64,000 bases of DNA, taken from contig JAYWVB010000052.1 in assembly GCA_039881045.1 (NCBI GenBank), forward strand, positions 186,001-250,000, in the 5' to 3' direction. How positions within the stretch are numbered: the stretch's first letter is position 1; the number at the start of each line of letters is the position of its first letter. The notes beneath the pieces were generated by a model, which was given only the letters and a program-made list of their open reading frames with translations, did not search any database and was not told the DNA's origin. This stretch comes from Chaetomium olivaceum (lineage: Eukaryota; Ascomycota; Sordariomycetes; Sordariales; Chaetomiaceae). A program made the position numbers and the translations under genes. This document shows, in pieces, positions 1-12,400 of this stretch.

Positions 1-3000
1 CTGTTATGGTGAAGAAGTTTGGTCACTTGGTAGGCATGGGTTGCCGCTGGAAGCGCCGTCTCTCTGTCTCGAGGGAGATATATTCTGTCTTTTCGGGCTG
101 GGACTGGGTCTGATGGGTGAGAAAAGTTACGTTCGTAGGAGAGGCTATGGATTTCAGCGCGGCGTCTGAGCCAGGAGGAGGGGCCCGGGATAACATCAAG
201 CCCCTGGCTGTTGTTCTCCGCAAAAGCTCGGAGCTGCTCTGACCTCTTTAGGATACCCGTGACCACCGAGTCATAACTCTCATGCTGTATGGTCATGGTT
301 AGTGACTGATCCCAAGTCACCATCTGCAGACACCGCTTGTCGGGCGGGTAGTATTGTCGATCCGGGGCCAATCCCTTGATTGTCATGAGGCTTACGATGG
401 CGCCGCCATTAATCGGTTGCCAGGGTTGACAGCGACCCGATTCAAGAGTCCGCAACGCCTCCTCAGTGCCGGTCCGCCCTGTTAGATCGTCGGGCAAGGG
501 GAATGAAGTGACGGCATGGAGAAGAGCCTTGGCGTACAACAATCGGGGCTCGGGGGGGCAAGTCAGTTGTCCGAGGACCTGGTCGATGCCGAACCTACCA
601 TAGTGGTCGGCACTACGTGCCCGGACACTGACATGTATCCCGTCAAGTTTCCAACTGACAGTTCCAAGGGGCACGATAATGCTCCGCTCGTCACCACATG
701 GGACGCCGCGTAGTACGAGCCCGCTCCGGAAGCCGTAAAGCGTTCCTGCATCTTGGTTCGAATCAACCTCCGCTTGAAGTTCTCGGCATTGAAGGAGTCC
801 CTTTTCGTTCACGAAAAAACTGAGGGCTAGGTTCCGGAGCTCGACCGAGAGCCTGCCGTTGGGGTGTAACGGTTGGAAGGTGGTCAGTTTTTGGCGTTCT
901 TCAAAGTTGCCCAATATACCCGCAATTCTGTGGCTCAGGTCCGAGTTTGGATCAACTAATAAAACTTTGGACCGCCGCGCCTGACGCTTTCTGACATCCA
1001 GAACCCAGTCCGAGAGCCTAGTGCGCCAGACAACAGGCTTCCTCCGGATTTCCAAACAGCCGGAGCCCAGGTTCAACCAGTGCACGCAGTTGTCGATCAG
1101 GCTGAAAGGCAAATCCCATGTGGAGGGGCCAAAGAATATGTGGCGGGGAACATGTTCCCAGACCTGTTCGCCAACAACCGCTTGGATAACAATCTGGCTT
1201 CCGCGGAGGCCAAAGTGAATGCTTTTCCCCATGTGGGGCCTCACCAGCACATGACTCATGCCTAAACGTGGCGATGGGAATGTTAGAAGATGTTGGTTCC
1301 CGAACAGCTCCTTGACGTCCTCAGAATCTCTGATAGCAGGAGGGAGCTTTCCGATGTGGCTGCCGTCAACCAAGAGCCGTCCATCAAGATAATTGTAATG
1401 GAGCCTCTGAGTCAGAACGGAAACACCCGTTGACTTGGTTAGGCATGTTATCCATTGGTTCCCGGCAGATTGGGATGGGAGAAACTTCCAAGTGCCCAAC
1501 ATGGAGTCAGTGGCAGACCCTGGATCGGCTGTGTCTGACCAAGCTGTACCTATGGCCCGGTTCAGCCCCAGTGGATGGCAACGTATAGCTGCTTCCACAC
1601 TGTGCTGGATCCTGTATGCCATCTTCATGTCACGAGCCATCATGATCTTTAGAGTCGGGGACAGTCTCCTCAGGTCCACCACCAGGTTTTGTTGCAAAGC
1701 CACCGAGGCCTGGGTGAAGCCTTCCAGCTGCTCGGCTGACATATCTCCAGCGTTTGGGTCTTCCAGGGTGGTAAAAGTCCGCCGGTAGAGAAGACTGGCC
1801 CAAACACCGTACCTGGCAATCGCTTCCGCCGCACTCGCCTCAGCGCTGTTCCACAGATCCTCGCGGATCTGGGTGATCCACCCCAGTGTGGCCTCGCGGG
1901 CCATCTTGATCAGCTCGTGTGCGGCTTCGCGGTCGCTCTGGTTGGTGGCCAAGCGGAAGAGTCGGAGACTTAGGGTGATCAGCATCTCCATGCAACATGA
2001 CTCGCGCCAGTTGGAGTAAATCATGCGAAGACGTCTTTGGATCTGCTCTGCCAAGCGGTTGCAGAACGAACTGTCCTGGAATACCACATGGACATCTCTC
2101 AGAAGGCCGCTATGTTGCCGCGCGGGGCCGGCCTGCGTGGCGAGCTGGCTGATAACATGCATGGCATCCTCACTACTAAAGTTGAGGTTGGGGGAGGCTA
2201 GCTCGGCGAGCAGGGAAAGCCAACGGCGTGACCGCCCTGAAAAGAGTCTCTGATATGCCGTAAACTCGTGCAATGACGTATTAATGGGGCATTTCGCTTG
2301 GTTGGCGATGGCCTCGTACGATGACGGACCGTCGGGGTCGTGATGCGGATGCTCCTGGGGCGGAAGGACATAGCTCTTTAGTGCGAGTGGCATGTGGAGG
2401 CCGCAGAGATGGCTGAACGTCAGCGGCTTGCTGAGATCACCGACCCAGGTCCGGAACTTTTTGTCGTAGAGCCGGAAGTCTAGACCGTTTGGTAGGAGAA
2501 CAGCGGTCTTCTCGACCTTCATTTTGACCTGCTTGTAGTGTGACTGAAGGAACGATTTCTTGGCCGAAGCGATGGAGATGGTTTGTGCCTTGGACCGGTT
2601 GAAAGGTCGGAGCGGTTTGTATCCCTTCAGGTGCATATGCGGTGCTGACGAAGGCGCCGATGGTCGACTCGGATGCGCGAGTTCGCGAATTATGATCCAA
2701 GTCGCGTTCCGGTAGGCAGCGAGATAGTTTGGGGGATCAAGTTCGAACACGACGGCAGCACTGAGATAGGATTCGGAGGGTAGAAAATCTTCGTGTACCG
2801 AGACTTTCAACTTCTTCCGCTCCCGGCGACATTGGCACCGGTTGCACTTACTCCGGTCAGTGGTCCCGTTTGCCTTTTTGATGCAGGAACAAGGGCTTGC
2901 GTATAGCCTTTCGCTGAGAGCGTCGTACTCGTCGTAAGCCTTTTTCCAGGTGGACTCGGCGAGTTTCCTCGCCCGCTGAGACTCGGCGTTGATCCGGTCT

Positions 3001-4796
3001 TGCAACTGTTTTAAAGGAGTCGAGGCCGCCACAAATCGCGCGGCGAAGCTGTTCTTATCAGGGCCACCAAGTATAGTTTTCGTACCAAACCGTGACCGCG
3101 TGCACCTGTCTAGCAGGTACTTTTGGATCTTTGCGAGGTGCTCCATCTCTTTGGGGGTTGCCAGTTGTAGGACGTCAAGAAGTTCGGGATGGAAACCTGG
3201 GTGGTATTCAGAAAGCAAGGGGCACTGGGCCACAGCACATCTGTCCATTTTGGTCCATAAGTCGAAAAGGTTTAGAATAGAGATGCTAACCTGTCCAGGT
3301 CCGGACTCGCGGTCGAACGCCCCCTCCGTTGCGCAAACGAGGTTGGTAATCCTCTGAGCTAAGGTGAGACAGTTTGCAACTGTGGTGCAGGCGTTTGGTC
3401 ATGTTCAATGGCTTGCTCGAGTTTAGCCAACTTGAAGCATCGTTGGGTAAACTGCTGGACGTGGTCCGTCATCACATTGAAACTGACTTCCTTCGCCGAC
3501 TGATCAGATGCACCCCTTTTCTTCGAGGCTGCCAAGTGAAGGACTTCATCCAAATACTTCGCGCTGTTACCAAGAGAGAGCCGAAAGCTACGCTCATCAG
3601 CTCGGAAGGGAAGTCTGGGGACACTTGGCGTGATTTCCTTCCTATAACGACACCAGGCCGTTTCCACTTGCGATGTCGCACCCCGGATAGCGTCGGTAAA
3701 GAAAGACGATGTTGAGTCAAACAACCCGTCGTACGTGATTTTGTACTCTGGAGGCACTTCGGACTTCTCCATTTCGAGCTTTGCGAGACGGCGGCAGAGC
3801 TTGGACCTCAGCAGGATGGTTAACTCCGGGGACAGCTGGCCGGCACTATCCGTCAAGAACTGAGAAAGCATAGTGCATATCAGAAACTTGTAGCAAGCTC
3901 GCCCGTCGCCGCTCCCCAGCGTTAGGCAAAGATGACGCTGGATGGCGACCCGCAGTACAAGCCAAAACGGCAAGCGACGCCAGGGAAGCAACGCCTTGTG
4001 GAAGCTGACGTCGTCTCGAACCCGCTTTCGGAGTTTTGGAACATCAATAGAAGACCCAATCGCCTCGAGCAATGGTAAGAGCATCTGGGTAATCAGAGCG
4101 GGATCGGCCGTGTCTCTGACCTCGGGCACCGACACCTTGGCCTTGAGACTGTGGGCTGCGAAGCGGTCAAGGGACTCAGTGCTGGCTTGTTCAATAAAGG
4201 TGGCCAAGCTCTCCATAAAAAATGGGTCCAAGAACTTGACCAGCGGTATCCGCGCAGCTCTACCAGGAAAGTCCCACTGCAAAGCGCCCTCGGCGGCGAG
4301 GACGTCGTTAGAAGACGGTGATGCTTCGAAACTTTCGAAGACCACGTCGTCGCCGTCCCCAAGGTCCCTGTTTTGTAGGATGTTTGTCAGACCTTTCATC
4401 TGCGTTGTTATAGGCCAATGTATCCAGCACTTACTGTGGAACGAGCCGAATGAGAATGGCGCAGTTTTGTTCCGCTATGTGTAAAATCACGGGACAACCA
4501 GCATCCAAGCTAGAGAAAGCATTCCGTAAGGACGCTCCGTCGAACCCGTCTCGGTGGAGACTAAGGCATACGAGAAGCAACCGGCGGACGGATTGCCATG
4601 CCTCTTGGGAATCTTGGCCGGGAAGCGTGGCTAAGGTTTCACAGGCGTGAAGGAGACGCGTCAGCATGTTGTGTTCAACGGCATCGAGGTCGACATCTTG
4701 ACGTCCCGGAAGCTTGGGCGGCAGGACGATGTGGTTAAAAACTGCCTCAAGAAGCGGTGCCATAGTATCGGTGTATCGCGGATGGCCGGAAGGCAA
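1..4796 (-). CDS. DUF6606/DUF3638 giant protein, N-terminal half (truncated by window edge)
   Basis: This is the N-terminal part of the very large fungal proteins with an N-terminal DUF6606 region followed by DUF3638/DUF3645, often auto-labelled ubiquitinyl hydrolase; the true function is poorly known. The start is at 4796, with an alternative Met at 4763 just before VFNHIVLPPKLPG, the family's usual beginning. One intron fits at 4368-4434 (67 nt, GTAAGT donor, CTGAC branch, ACAG acceptor). The frame is open from 4367 to 3362. From 3359 a different frame is open to base 1 with the expected family text (KMDRCAVAQCPLL, then DNCVHWLNLGSGCLEIRR). No intron joins the two frames; the shift equals one missing base at about 3370-3400. 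The catalytic half would lie outside the window. Family call is firm; gene integrity is uncertain. Confidence 0.85.
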
Positions 4797-5429
4797 CTTA
4801 GACTAGTTCTAGAGGGGACCATAAAGTTCACGCTACCGCCGAGAAATTGAAGTTTGGGGGACGCGCTGTATGTTGATGCCCAACAACTTGGTGAGGTAGG
4901 TAGGTCGGTACCTAGGTACCAAGCAGTGAGGCCTACCATATCATATGACCCCGCTTCCCTGTCTGTTGGTCGGGCCGGACAGTCTGTTTCATGTTGCGTC
5001 ACTCGCCCCTTCACGCACCGCGACAACGCGGCGTTCTGGAAGATCCAATGTGTATTTATTTTCCTAACCTTACTAGACCTACGCTGGGGTCACAGACGGA
5101 ACACATGAGGGGGGTGAGTTAGCGTCATAACTGCACAATTAACAGGGCCAAACTGATCAATACTCTATTGTACTACTCGGTTATTCCCAGCAAAGAGCAG
5201 CACTCTGTGCATCTTCTGAGCCAACCGCAGAAGCAACTTAAAGACTCTGATGTATTCCCCAGTAAAAGCTGCTAGAAAAGTAACCTGGAAGCGAACTGCG
5301 CAAGTGGTTGACTGCTCGGGCTGGTTGCACCCTGTTAACCCCCCTTGTCTGTTCGGTTTGTGAGATCGGCGGAGGTGTGTTGCTACTTCAACAAAGCAAG
5401 AACCCCTAGAGCGACTGATGGAAGCCTTG
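4797..5429. other. Intergenic spacer between DUF3638 gene and tyrosinase
   Basis: No coding sequence is supported. It holds the 5' flank of the DUF3638 gene and the 3' flank of the tyrosinase gene. A 14-bp perfect palindrome GGTACCTAGGTACC lies at 4907-4920, preceded by GGTAGGTAGG. This TACCTA/TAGGTA word recurs in most spacers of the window. Confidence 0.6.
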
Positions 5430-6567
5430 CTAATAGGTATAGCACAGGCCGGCACTCCCAACATCCATGTACTCCCTAACAGTGCTATCAGAAGCAAAGC
5501 CAGCCATAGGTAAGACATCATCCAGCGTAGCTGACGATCCATCTTCCCTTAACCCACCATAGGCGAATGTCCTAGTCTGAGGATCCTGCTGCTGCCAGAG
5601 CCACCAGAGTCTATCGACTTGAGCGTGATGGAGGAAAAACATCGGATCTAATATGGCGAGAGTCAGAACGGCCCCTGTAACCCTGTAACTTGCGCGAGAT
5701 ATGACTGACCATTGGGTGAGGATGATTGTGGCCCCATATCACCGAGAAAACCACCAACCCCTTGGTGGACTGCGCCATGTGGAAAGTTCTCGAGATTATG
5801 TCTGAATCCCTCAAAGGTTGTTTCCATGTTGATGGAAGCCATAACACTGGGGCTATAGCTCGCCCCGTACATCTCGGGCACACCGTCCTCCGGGATGCCT
5901 GGTGCAAAGCTTCGGAGGAGGCAGTGAGGCATGACCGCATTGTTCCAGTATACAGGTCGAAGGCTCGTGAAAGGTCCGTCAAGGACGCAGTTGGTCCCCC
6001 AGTCTGTAGAGGTTGTGTTTCCGTTGCCACCGAACCCGGTCACGGGATCCCAGACAGAAGCAGACGCAGGTGCCTGGGAGTCAGCCACCCAGTCCCAATA
6101 CCTGTATTGAAGACTTGTCAAAGATTGCACCTTAAACATATCAGTGCTACATATCCGAGAGTCGCTTACATAGCATTGCCAGTATACCCACACTCGTGCA
6201 GAGCTTCTTCGTACACCTGCACAAAGTATCGATGCCAGGGCAAAAACGCGGCGACGCTGTGAACTAAAAGAGTGATTAGCATGAGTGGGTGACATCTGCA
6301 GAACAGGAACTTACTCTGATTGAATAGAATATCATGCACGCGAGCAAAGTCGTCGTAAAGGGTTGAACTGAGCCCAAGTCTTGAGGGCTTTGTCGCGAGG
6401 CACAGAGCAGCTTGAATATACGACGACTTCTCAGCCGGTGTTGCCTGGCCCCATTCCTTTCGAAGTTTGCGAGAAGTGCATGCCTGCCGACGGGGAGTTG
6501 ATGGAGACAATGCCAGAGCGGCGTGCAGTGACGCACTGACCAAAGCAAGGGTTTGAATAAGTTTCAT
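5430..6567 (-). CDS. Secreted tyrosinase (type-3 copper)
   Basis: Four exons, 6567-6315, 6263-6170, 6101-5710 and 5647-5430, join in frame to 318 residues. Introns of 51, 68 and 62 nt have GTAAGT, GTAAGC and GTCAGT donors. The product begins with a signal peptide (MKLIQTLALVSASLHAALA). The CuA region carries three His in FARVHD, QIHSVAAF and LPWHRYF. The CuB region has PHGAVH and the DPMFFLHHAQVDRLWW signature, split exactly by intron 3. Enzymes of this family oxidise phenols and o-diphenols to quinones. The length fits the short secreted fungal tyrosinases that lack a long C-terminal propeptide. A TATA box lies about 100 bp upstream. The ORF and all splice sites look intact. The natural substrate is unknown, and a role in melanin or defence is inference. 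Confidence 0.93.
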
Positions 6568-6667
6568 GACTAAAAGCTGGACTGGAGATGAAGTCGGTCA
6601 CGATAGAGCTGGTCGTCTTGCTGTTGAGAGAGAGATCTTGCTGAAATCTGGAGGATCATGGCTTGCA

Positions 6668-6673
6668 TTTATA
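6668..6673 (-). promoter_or_regulatory. TATA box of the tyrosinase gene
   Basis: TATAAA on the minus strand, in the context GGGTATAAATGC, lies about 100 nt before the tyrosinase start codon. Position and match are typical for a highly regulated secreted-enzyme gene. Confidence 0.55.
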
Positions 6674-7977
6674 CCCGCTCTGGGCTCTTCCAAGCTGAGT
6701 TCTCTTGTTCACGAGGCCGTCTTCGCTTGTACTACACATGATCCCCGAACCGGAATGCGAAGGTTCAAGACGCTTACCTAGCCCGGATACATTCCGCGAC
6801 CCAGAGATGCCACTCGAACGGTACCAGGTAGCTTCGTAAGCCATCAGCTTACCACCCCTGTCACCATTTCCAATGTGATTTTTGATGCATTAGCTTCGTC
6901 CCAAACTGTGCCAGCCAGCTCGGCCCGCTTCCTAGGGGAAGGATCCTTTAACTCGCAACCTCAAGAAACCAGACCCAATCCAAGGGCCAAGACCGTGGAT
7001 ATACCGTGTGCAGGATTGGCCCTGTGAGCCCCGGTGAGTTACTCTGCTACACCTGTGTTGGCCTTGCTCCAGTCGGCAAAGCTCCCGAGCGAGCCGCCGG
7101 GCTCTGCGCGGGCAAGAATCCCGTCGGGAAACAGGTTTTCCGAGTTTTCCGTGGGTGACGAACCATATACAAACTATACAATATCCCGTTCCCTGTCAAA
7201 TTTTCATGTCACGGCACAACGCTTAACCAACTCGAGCAAAGCGCCATCACCGTGACGACCTCCTCGTCACTTTCACAACTCATTGGTAGCATTGTATGGG
7301 TCCATGCGCCTCACCTTATCGTATTAACCCAACCTCGGCCACTAAAACTAAGACGGCATCAAAGTACCGTTCTGTAACGGAAGGTATGTGATACAATGAT
7401 GCGTCAAACTCGGGATACTGGATCACGTTGTCAAGCGGGGAGCATTTTGATCATGAGAGACAGCATATCATCAAAAATGCCAATGCCTATTAGGTATCTA
7501 AAAAGGATTCCGGTGTAGGGCCCCTCTCCAGCGTTAACCTACCTGGCACAAATTGTAACCAGGAGAGGATGGACTCCCTAGGTGGTGTTGAAGGTCGTTT
7601 GTCGACGATGGGACGTGGGGGGAGCCGGGACCGGCCTTGTCCAGTGCCAGACGGTCTTACCTGGAAAAGATGTCGGTAGAATGAGAGGGTGGTCCATGAA
7701 GGCATGGCAGATGGTCGGCCGGTTTTACGTTAAGAGGACTTTTGAAGCGTATATCAGACTGACGCAGGCACCGTTGTAGATATTTTTATCTTGCTTTGCC
7801 TAACGCCCCTGTGCCATAGATTAATACTATCCCAACCTGAGGTAGTAGGCAAGCGGGGTCAGAAGCTGAGCTGCAGCTGCCTGGGCATAATTAAGTTACC
7901 CACAGATGGAAGTAGTCCGGCCTTCCTCATGCAACCTAAGGTAGGTACCTGAATTACCGGCATCATCGGCGGAACTT
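6674..7977. other. Gene-poor spacer upstream of tyrosinase
   Basis: I see no reading frame with recognisable protein similarity here. Short ORFs on both strands lack splice logic or family motifs. The GTAGGTACCT word occurs at about 7939-7950, just ahead of the APH-like pseudogene. Confidence 0.5.
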
Positions 7978-9358
7978 TTGCATTTCAAACTTCCATCGCC
8001 CAAATTCCGATTCACTAGCAACTTTGTTGTCGTTTATTCTATTGATGAAACCCCGGCAGCGCCAGCAACATGCCCACCGCGACGCCCCCTCCCTCCGCCC
8101 ACTTCCATTGCTTCCGATGAAGGTGATCTTGAACGCTTTCCGCCGGTGTTAGCGATGCTTCGATTGAGTGAGATCCCGAGTGCGGCTTCCAGGCTCTGGA
8201 CGAGCAACAATCCGGGAAAGACCCTCTCCGAGCTGCCTGTGGTCGGTGAGCCTTTACATGGGTCGTATCACATTCTGTTTCCTGTGGAATTCCCAGGCCA
8301 AGGCACAAAATGGCTGCTCAAGGCCCCCATCAATGGTAATGCAGAGCACTGGGACGAACTCTCGGCAAACCAGCTACAATCCGAAGCTAGAACAATGCAG
8401 CTTATCAAACGGCGCACATCGATTCCTCTCCCTGAGGTCTTCGGCTTCACCACCACTCTCTATTAATCCACTCGGCTGCCCACACATCTGGCTGTTTTTT
8501 TATCCCTGGAATCTCCCTTTATGACTTCTGGTTCGAAAGCCCGCCCATCTCAGATGACGACGATACCCAACGCCGCCGCCGTACCCAAGTCCTAAAGGAT
8601 GTTGCATATGCCATGATCCAACTCGGTCAGTTCCGCTTCCTTGCGGGCGGCAGACTCTGAGACTCCTCTTCGACGACAACGACGACAACGACGACGACAA
8701 CAACGAACCAATCGGCGTGGGCCCACAGCGACAACTCGACGACGCCGCGTCTTACGAGCGTGTCATGCGTGACCCGCCATACCACATGCCCGTGTACTTC
8801 GAAGCCGGTCCGTTCAAAACCGCACACGAGTTCTACACCCACCAACCAGACAGGAAAGCCACGCCATCCCGCACCGCCCTGGCAGGTCAAAAACGCCTGC
8901 TACGCTTCCTCCTCGACTGCGTGGCCGACTTCTTCGCGGAGGGCCGCAAAGAGTTTGTGCTGACCCACCCAGACTTTGACATCTAGAACTTCCTCGTCTC
9001 GCCCGAGTTGGGGCGGTTAGTGGTGATCATCGACTGGGACGGCGTGGGCGCGTGGCCGGCGGCCTTGCTGGGAAAACTGCGCTACTCTGGTTGGCTGACG
9101 CGGCATTGGGACCCGGGCATGTACGGGTATGGGTATGATGGGATGTTAGTGGAAGGGCTGACGCGGGAGGACTCGCCCGAGCCGTTGCAGCGGTGTCGCT
9201 GGGCGTATTGGGATGCGGTGAGGGAGGCGTTGAGGGAGGCTGGACAGTTGGAGGTGGGGAGAGATGAAAGCGGGGTGCGGGAGTACGAGACAAGCGCTAC
9301 GATTATAACAGGGAATTCCATATTGCTACTGGTGGAAACGGGCGGGCTCATATTCTGA
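7978..9358 (+). pseudogene. Aminoglycoside-phosphotransferase-family (APH/choline-kinase fold) pseudogene
   Basis: The conceptual product resembles the fungal APH-family small-molecule kinases: GSYHILFPVEF and KWLLKAPING near the N-terminus, SIPLPEVFGF before the hinge, a catalytic-loop equivalent FVLTHPDFDI, and the metal-binding segment VVIIDWDGVGAWP. The gene is broken in at least four places. Frame changes fall near 8455 (after FGFTTTL), near 8500 (T-rich run) and near 8655 (after FLAGGRL), and an in-frame TAG at 8984-8986 stands where NFLVSPELG follows and the family normally has Gln. CAG to TAG is a C-to-T change in a CpA context. A GAC/AAC repeat (8672-8706) encodes an Asp/Asn-rich loop. 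The 5' end is uncertain; an upstream exon may exist. Substrate unknown. Confidence 0.75.
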
Positions 9359-10257
9359 GAAAGATCGTGGATGAGATTGCGGCCGTGGTGGACGTCCCGT
9401 GCGAGGCGGGATGTGGGTGCCGTTGAGCCCGTCAAACCAAACAAAGTAGGGGTAGTTACAAGATGAGTCGACATTGGTGGGCTGTACGCACAGATGTCTC
9501 TGCTAGCCTTAGGTAGGTATGTGATATCCTTGTAATCACATCCACACAACGCTCACCCCCTTAATAGCCTGTTGATAGCTCTCAGCTTTCGATTTCTCTG
9601 GGAAAAGGGTTCCGCATCAAAGTAGGGGCTGGTGGCGTAGAGCGAGGAACCAAACGGAGCGATTAGAGATCTGCATAATAACCTCTAGTGCCGTCATCGG
9701 TACCTTGTTGCGCAATAATTCCGTTAGCGAATGATAATGTGATGTCCTGTTGGTTTCAACCAGCGGTTGGGTGTACACGATTAGGTGCGGTGTGTGGCGC
9801 TCGTTCCCAGCGCTGCGCGTGTTGAAACGGCATGAGGTAATGGTGAATACCTACCTAGGCGACCGTAAGGTAATCCCATTTTGTTCATGTTAGTTAAGAT
9901 CCTACCCTTGGTGTCCCATGACAGACCATGACCTCCGCAATGTGTGGGCTGCTGAACTACCTATTGATGTTGGCGGCCCGGGTTTGGTCAAAGCAAACAC
10001 ACCGATACACCTAACTTGATTCATTGAATGGAGACACCATCTGCGAATACAACGAGAGTCAAGAACCTGTATGGTTTGTACAAGACGTTGGGGTCAGTTT
10101 CTTGGTATTTCGTCTCCTTCTCGATCACAAGCTTCCCTGCCAAAACTGTATGGTCTATCCTATTAGAGCAACTGATGTCGAAGAAGTATTTCGAAGTCAG
10201 CCCGCAACGCCTCCTTCACCCCCTCGTTTCACTCGCCCTGCCCAGTTTGGGTCAAGT
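9359..10257. other. Gene-poor spacer
   Basis: No supported gene. TAGGTAGGTA-type words occur at about 9510-9520 and 9848-9859. The overlapping plus-strand ORFs at 10.02-10.33 kb have no family features and oppose the remnant described next. Confidence 0.45.
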
Positions 10258-11495
10258 CTATGTAAAGCAACCCCCGGCCGGCGGCTTGTTACTCTCGGAT
10301 GCCGAGGTTGCTGATGTCGTGGTATCATGACCGATGCGCTCCTTTGCCGTCTCTTGCGCCGGTCTCTCCTCTTCCAACCGCCTATTTCTCTCTAGCAGTG
10401 ATATGAGACGGTCGTGGTTTGGGAGCTCAAGAACCTCGATCCACTGCTGAAACGTGAGCTTCAAATCTTTATTCAGGGGAAATCTCCCAGAGGAATTCAG
10501 CCTTTTCCTCATCCAGCCAGATGTGATCATCGAAACTGGCATCCTCTTCCGCCCAAATTCAAATCCCAACTGAAAACTATGGCCAATGCCATGCCACTCA
10601 TTGGTTTTCGTTATTACGGAAATGGATCACATAAAGTATGGATCGGCCCCGTGCTCAAGAAAGGTTTCCAGTGTCTGACCAATCTGAGATCGTCGGGGGG
10701 CTGGAAGCTTTTTTGTAGCCCAAGCTGTCATTCGAAGGCGGATACCTTTGTCCAAAAATGGTTCTGTGAAACAATACGGGACACGGAGCAAGTACCAATG
10801 CCATATGCCTAATTCCAAGTTGATCAACCCTCGAGTTGTAAGAATGCGTTACAGGCTAAGTTTCCCGGCGCCCAGAAGGACATTGACTCCGGTGATATCA
10901 ACTCGCTCCTGAAAAGAAGTGCTGGAATCTTGGAGCTGGCTGTCGGATGGGCGAGGTCAAGGCTGACGGTAGACTCGAGAAACGTGCACACCAGTAGAAT
11001 GGCCTTGTCGGAAGTGATGATGTTTGGTAGGTCGTTTTCGATTTTCCATTTCAGACTCTAGAAGTGACCTTCCCGTAACGTTACGGCGTGGAGCAATATT
11101 CCAAAGGAACAGCTCGTTGTATCGGGGAAGTTGTTGTCTTCGTTGGGTTCTTCGGAAGCCGCGAAACGCCTAGACACGGCCGGGGCATACATATGATCTC
11201 TACGAAGCACACCGCCGGCGACACCCATGACGTGGTCGTCCAACCTTTCGTATACATGAGTCATATGCCTTCTGTCGCCGCCTGCTACGCGTTCCAGGTA
11301 TTCAAAGGCCGCTTTGTCCTGACCACCATTTGCCAAACGTATGGCGATGAGTTCGCGATCCGGAAAAAGTCGCGGACATGTAGTCAAGGTTGGCTTATGT
11401 GTCGCCCAGGTGATTTGGGATAAAGCATCCACGGCGTCGAATCCGCGCAGGAAGGGCTGCCAATCGGTGTTCATCATCGTGGTATTTGAGTCCAA
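10258..11495 (-). pseudogene. Remnant of an ankyrin-type hypothetical gene
   Basis: From about 10827 down to 10258 one minus-strand frame reads through a single TGA (10627-10629). The text includes TLETFLEHGADPYF, which matches the start of an ankyrin-type helix (FLxxGADP), then QWIEVLELPNHDRLISLL and a polar tail. This style is common at the C-terminus of fungal ankyrin/NACHT-type hypothetical proteins. Upstream, a 145-codon open frame (11495-11058) on the same strand may be part of the same decayed gene, but several stops and frame changes separate it and I cannot identify it. No function is assigned. Confidence 0.35.
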
Positions 11496-11626
11496 GGGCG
11501 ATATATGCAGTCTTGATTTGGATATACATTGTTTGCATGCCTCCCGGTCTTAGAGCTCGCGCCACTTGTCTTTAAGAAAAAGTGTCAAAAGCAAAAGAGA
11601 AGCACATCGCGTCTGGACGGGAATTG

Positions 11627-11715
11627 AGCCCGACGTGGGGGTCGAACCCACAACCTTGAGATGGGTGATACCCGTGTATAAGAGTCTCACGCTCTACCGA
11701 TTGAGCTAGCCGGGC
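11627..11715 (-). tRNA. tRNA-Lys(CTT) with 16-nt intron
   Basis: Cloverleaf read by eye: 7-bp acceptor stem GCCCGGC/GTCGGGC, D arm GCTC...GAGC, anticodon stem TGAGA/TCTCA with loop CTCTTAA (anticodon CTT), and T arm GTGGG TTCGACC CCCAC. A 16-nt intron (TACACGGGTATCACCC) sits after position 37, the canonical site. Discriminator T. Mature sequence is identical to the tRNA-Lys gene at 25453. Confidence 0.95.
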
Positions 11716-12400
11716 GATGCGTTATTTGATGGTGTTGCGGTGGATTCGAAGAGTTTTTCTGTGCATGGTGTTGATGGTGGCTCCTCGTCTCGGTGGTGGG
11801 GTGGATGGAGCCTTTGTTCCCGCTCAGCCCTAACCCGACCGCTTACGGCTAGTTTCCCAGGGGGTGACCCAGGATTTGGTCCAGCAATGCCCTGTTCCAG
11901 TTAGCCGTGCCGTTTTGGGTGAACGTTCCTGATCGCCGCTGCAGCAAATCGCGCCTGTGGGTCGCCAATACCATCTGACGTGCATATTTCACGCGGCAAC
12001 CTCTTCACGCAACAACATCTCTCAGAGCCGCCTAGGCTGACCGAGAGTCTGGGTTACTAGTCACTGACTAGGGTCTGCCAATAGTCGATACATGTATCCA
12101 ATCGAGGAGGACGTTCCCCTCTTTGCCAAATCCACCATCGCGAGCGCTGTCCCTTTCGAGTCTGGACCATCTTGTCAGCCTCCAATGTGGAACTCCTTCC
12201 AACGCCCGCGTTTGTCAAACGACAGTCACGATGTGACTGGACTTGATCGGGCGTAAAATGCCCAAGGGTGAGGAGTAATAAGGCCAGCATGGAAAGGGGA
12301 TGAGGATGACTGGAACTTCGGGATATAATATCTCACGATATCCCGATAATGTTTCCCATCATGAGCGAAGCAGCACACTTGTCTCCTGACAGCAGACAAC
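11716..12400 (+). promoter_or_regulatory. Upstream region of the chitinase gene
   Basis: No gene. A TATAAT match at 12324-12329 lies about 77 nt before the chitinase start codon and is the best core-promoter candidate. The remainder holds the 5' flank of tRNA-Lys and no recognisable repeat. Confidence 0.4.
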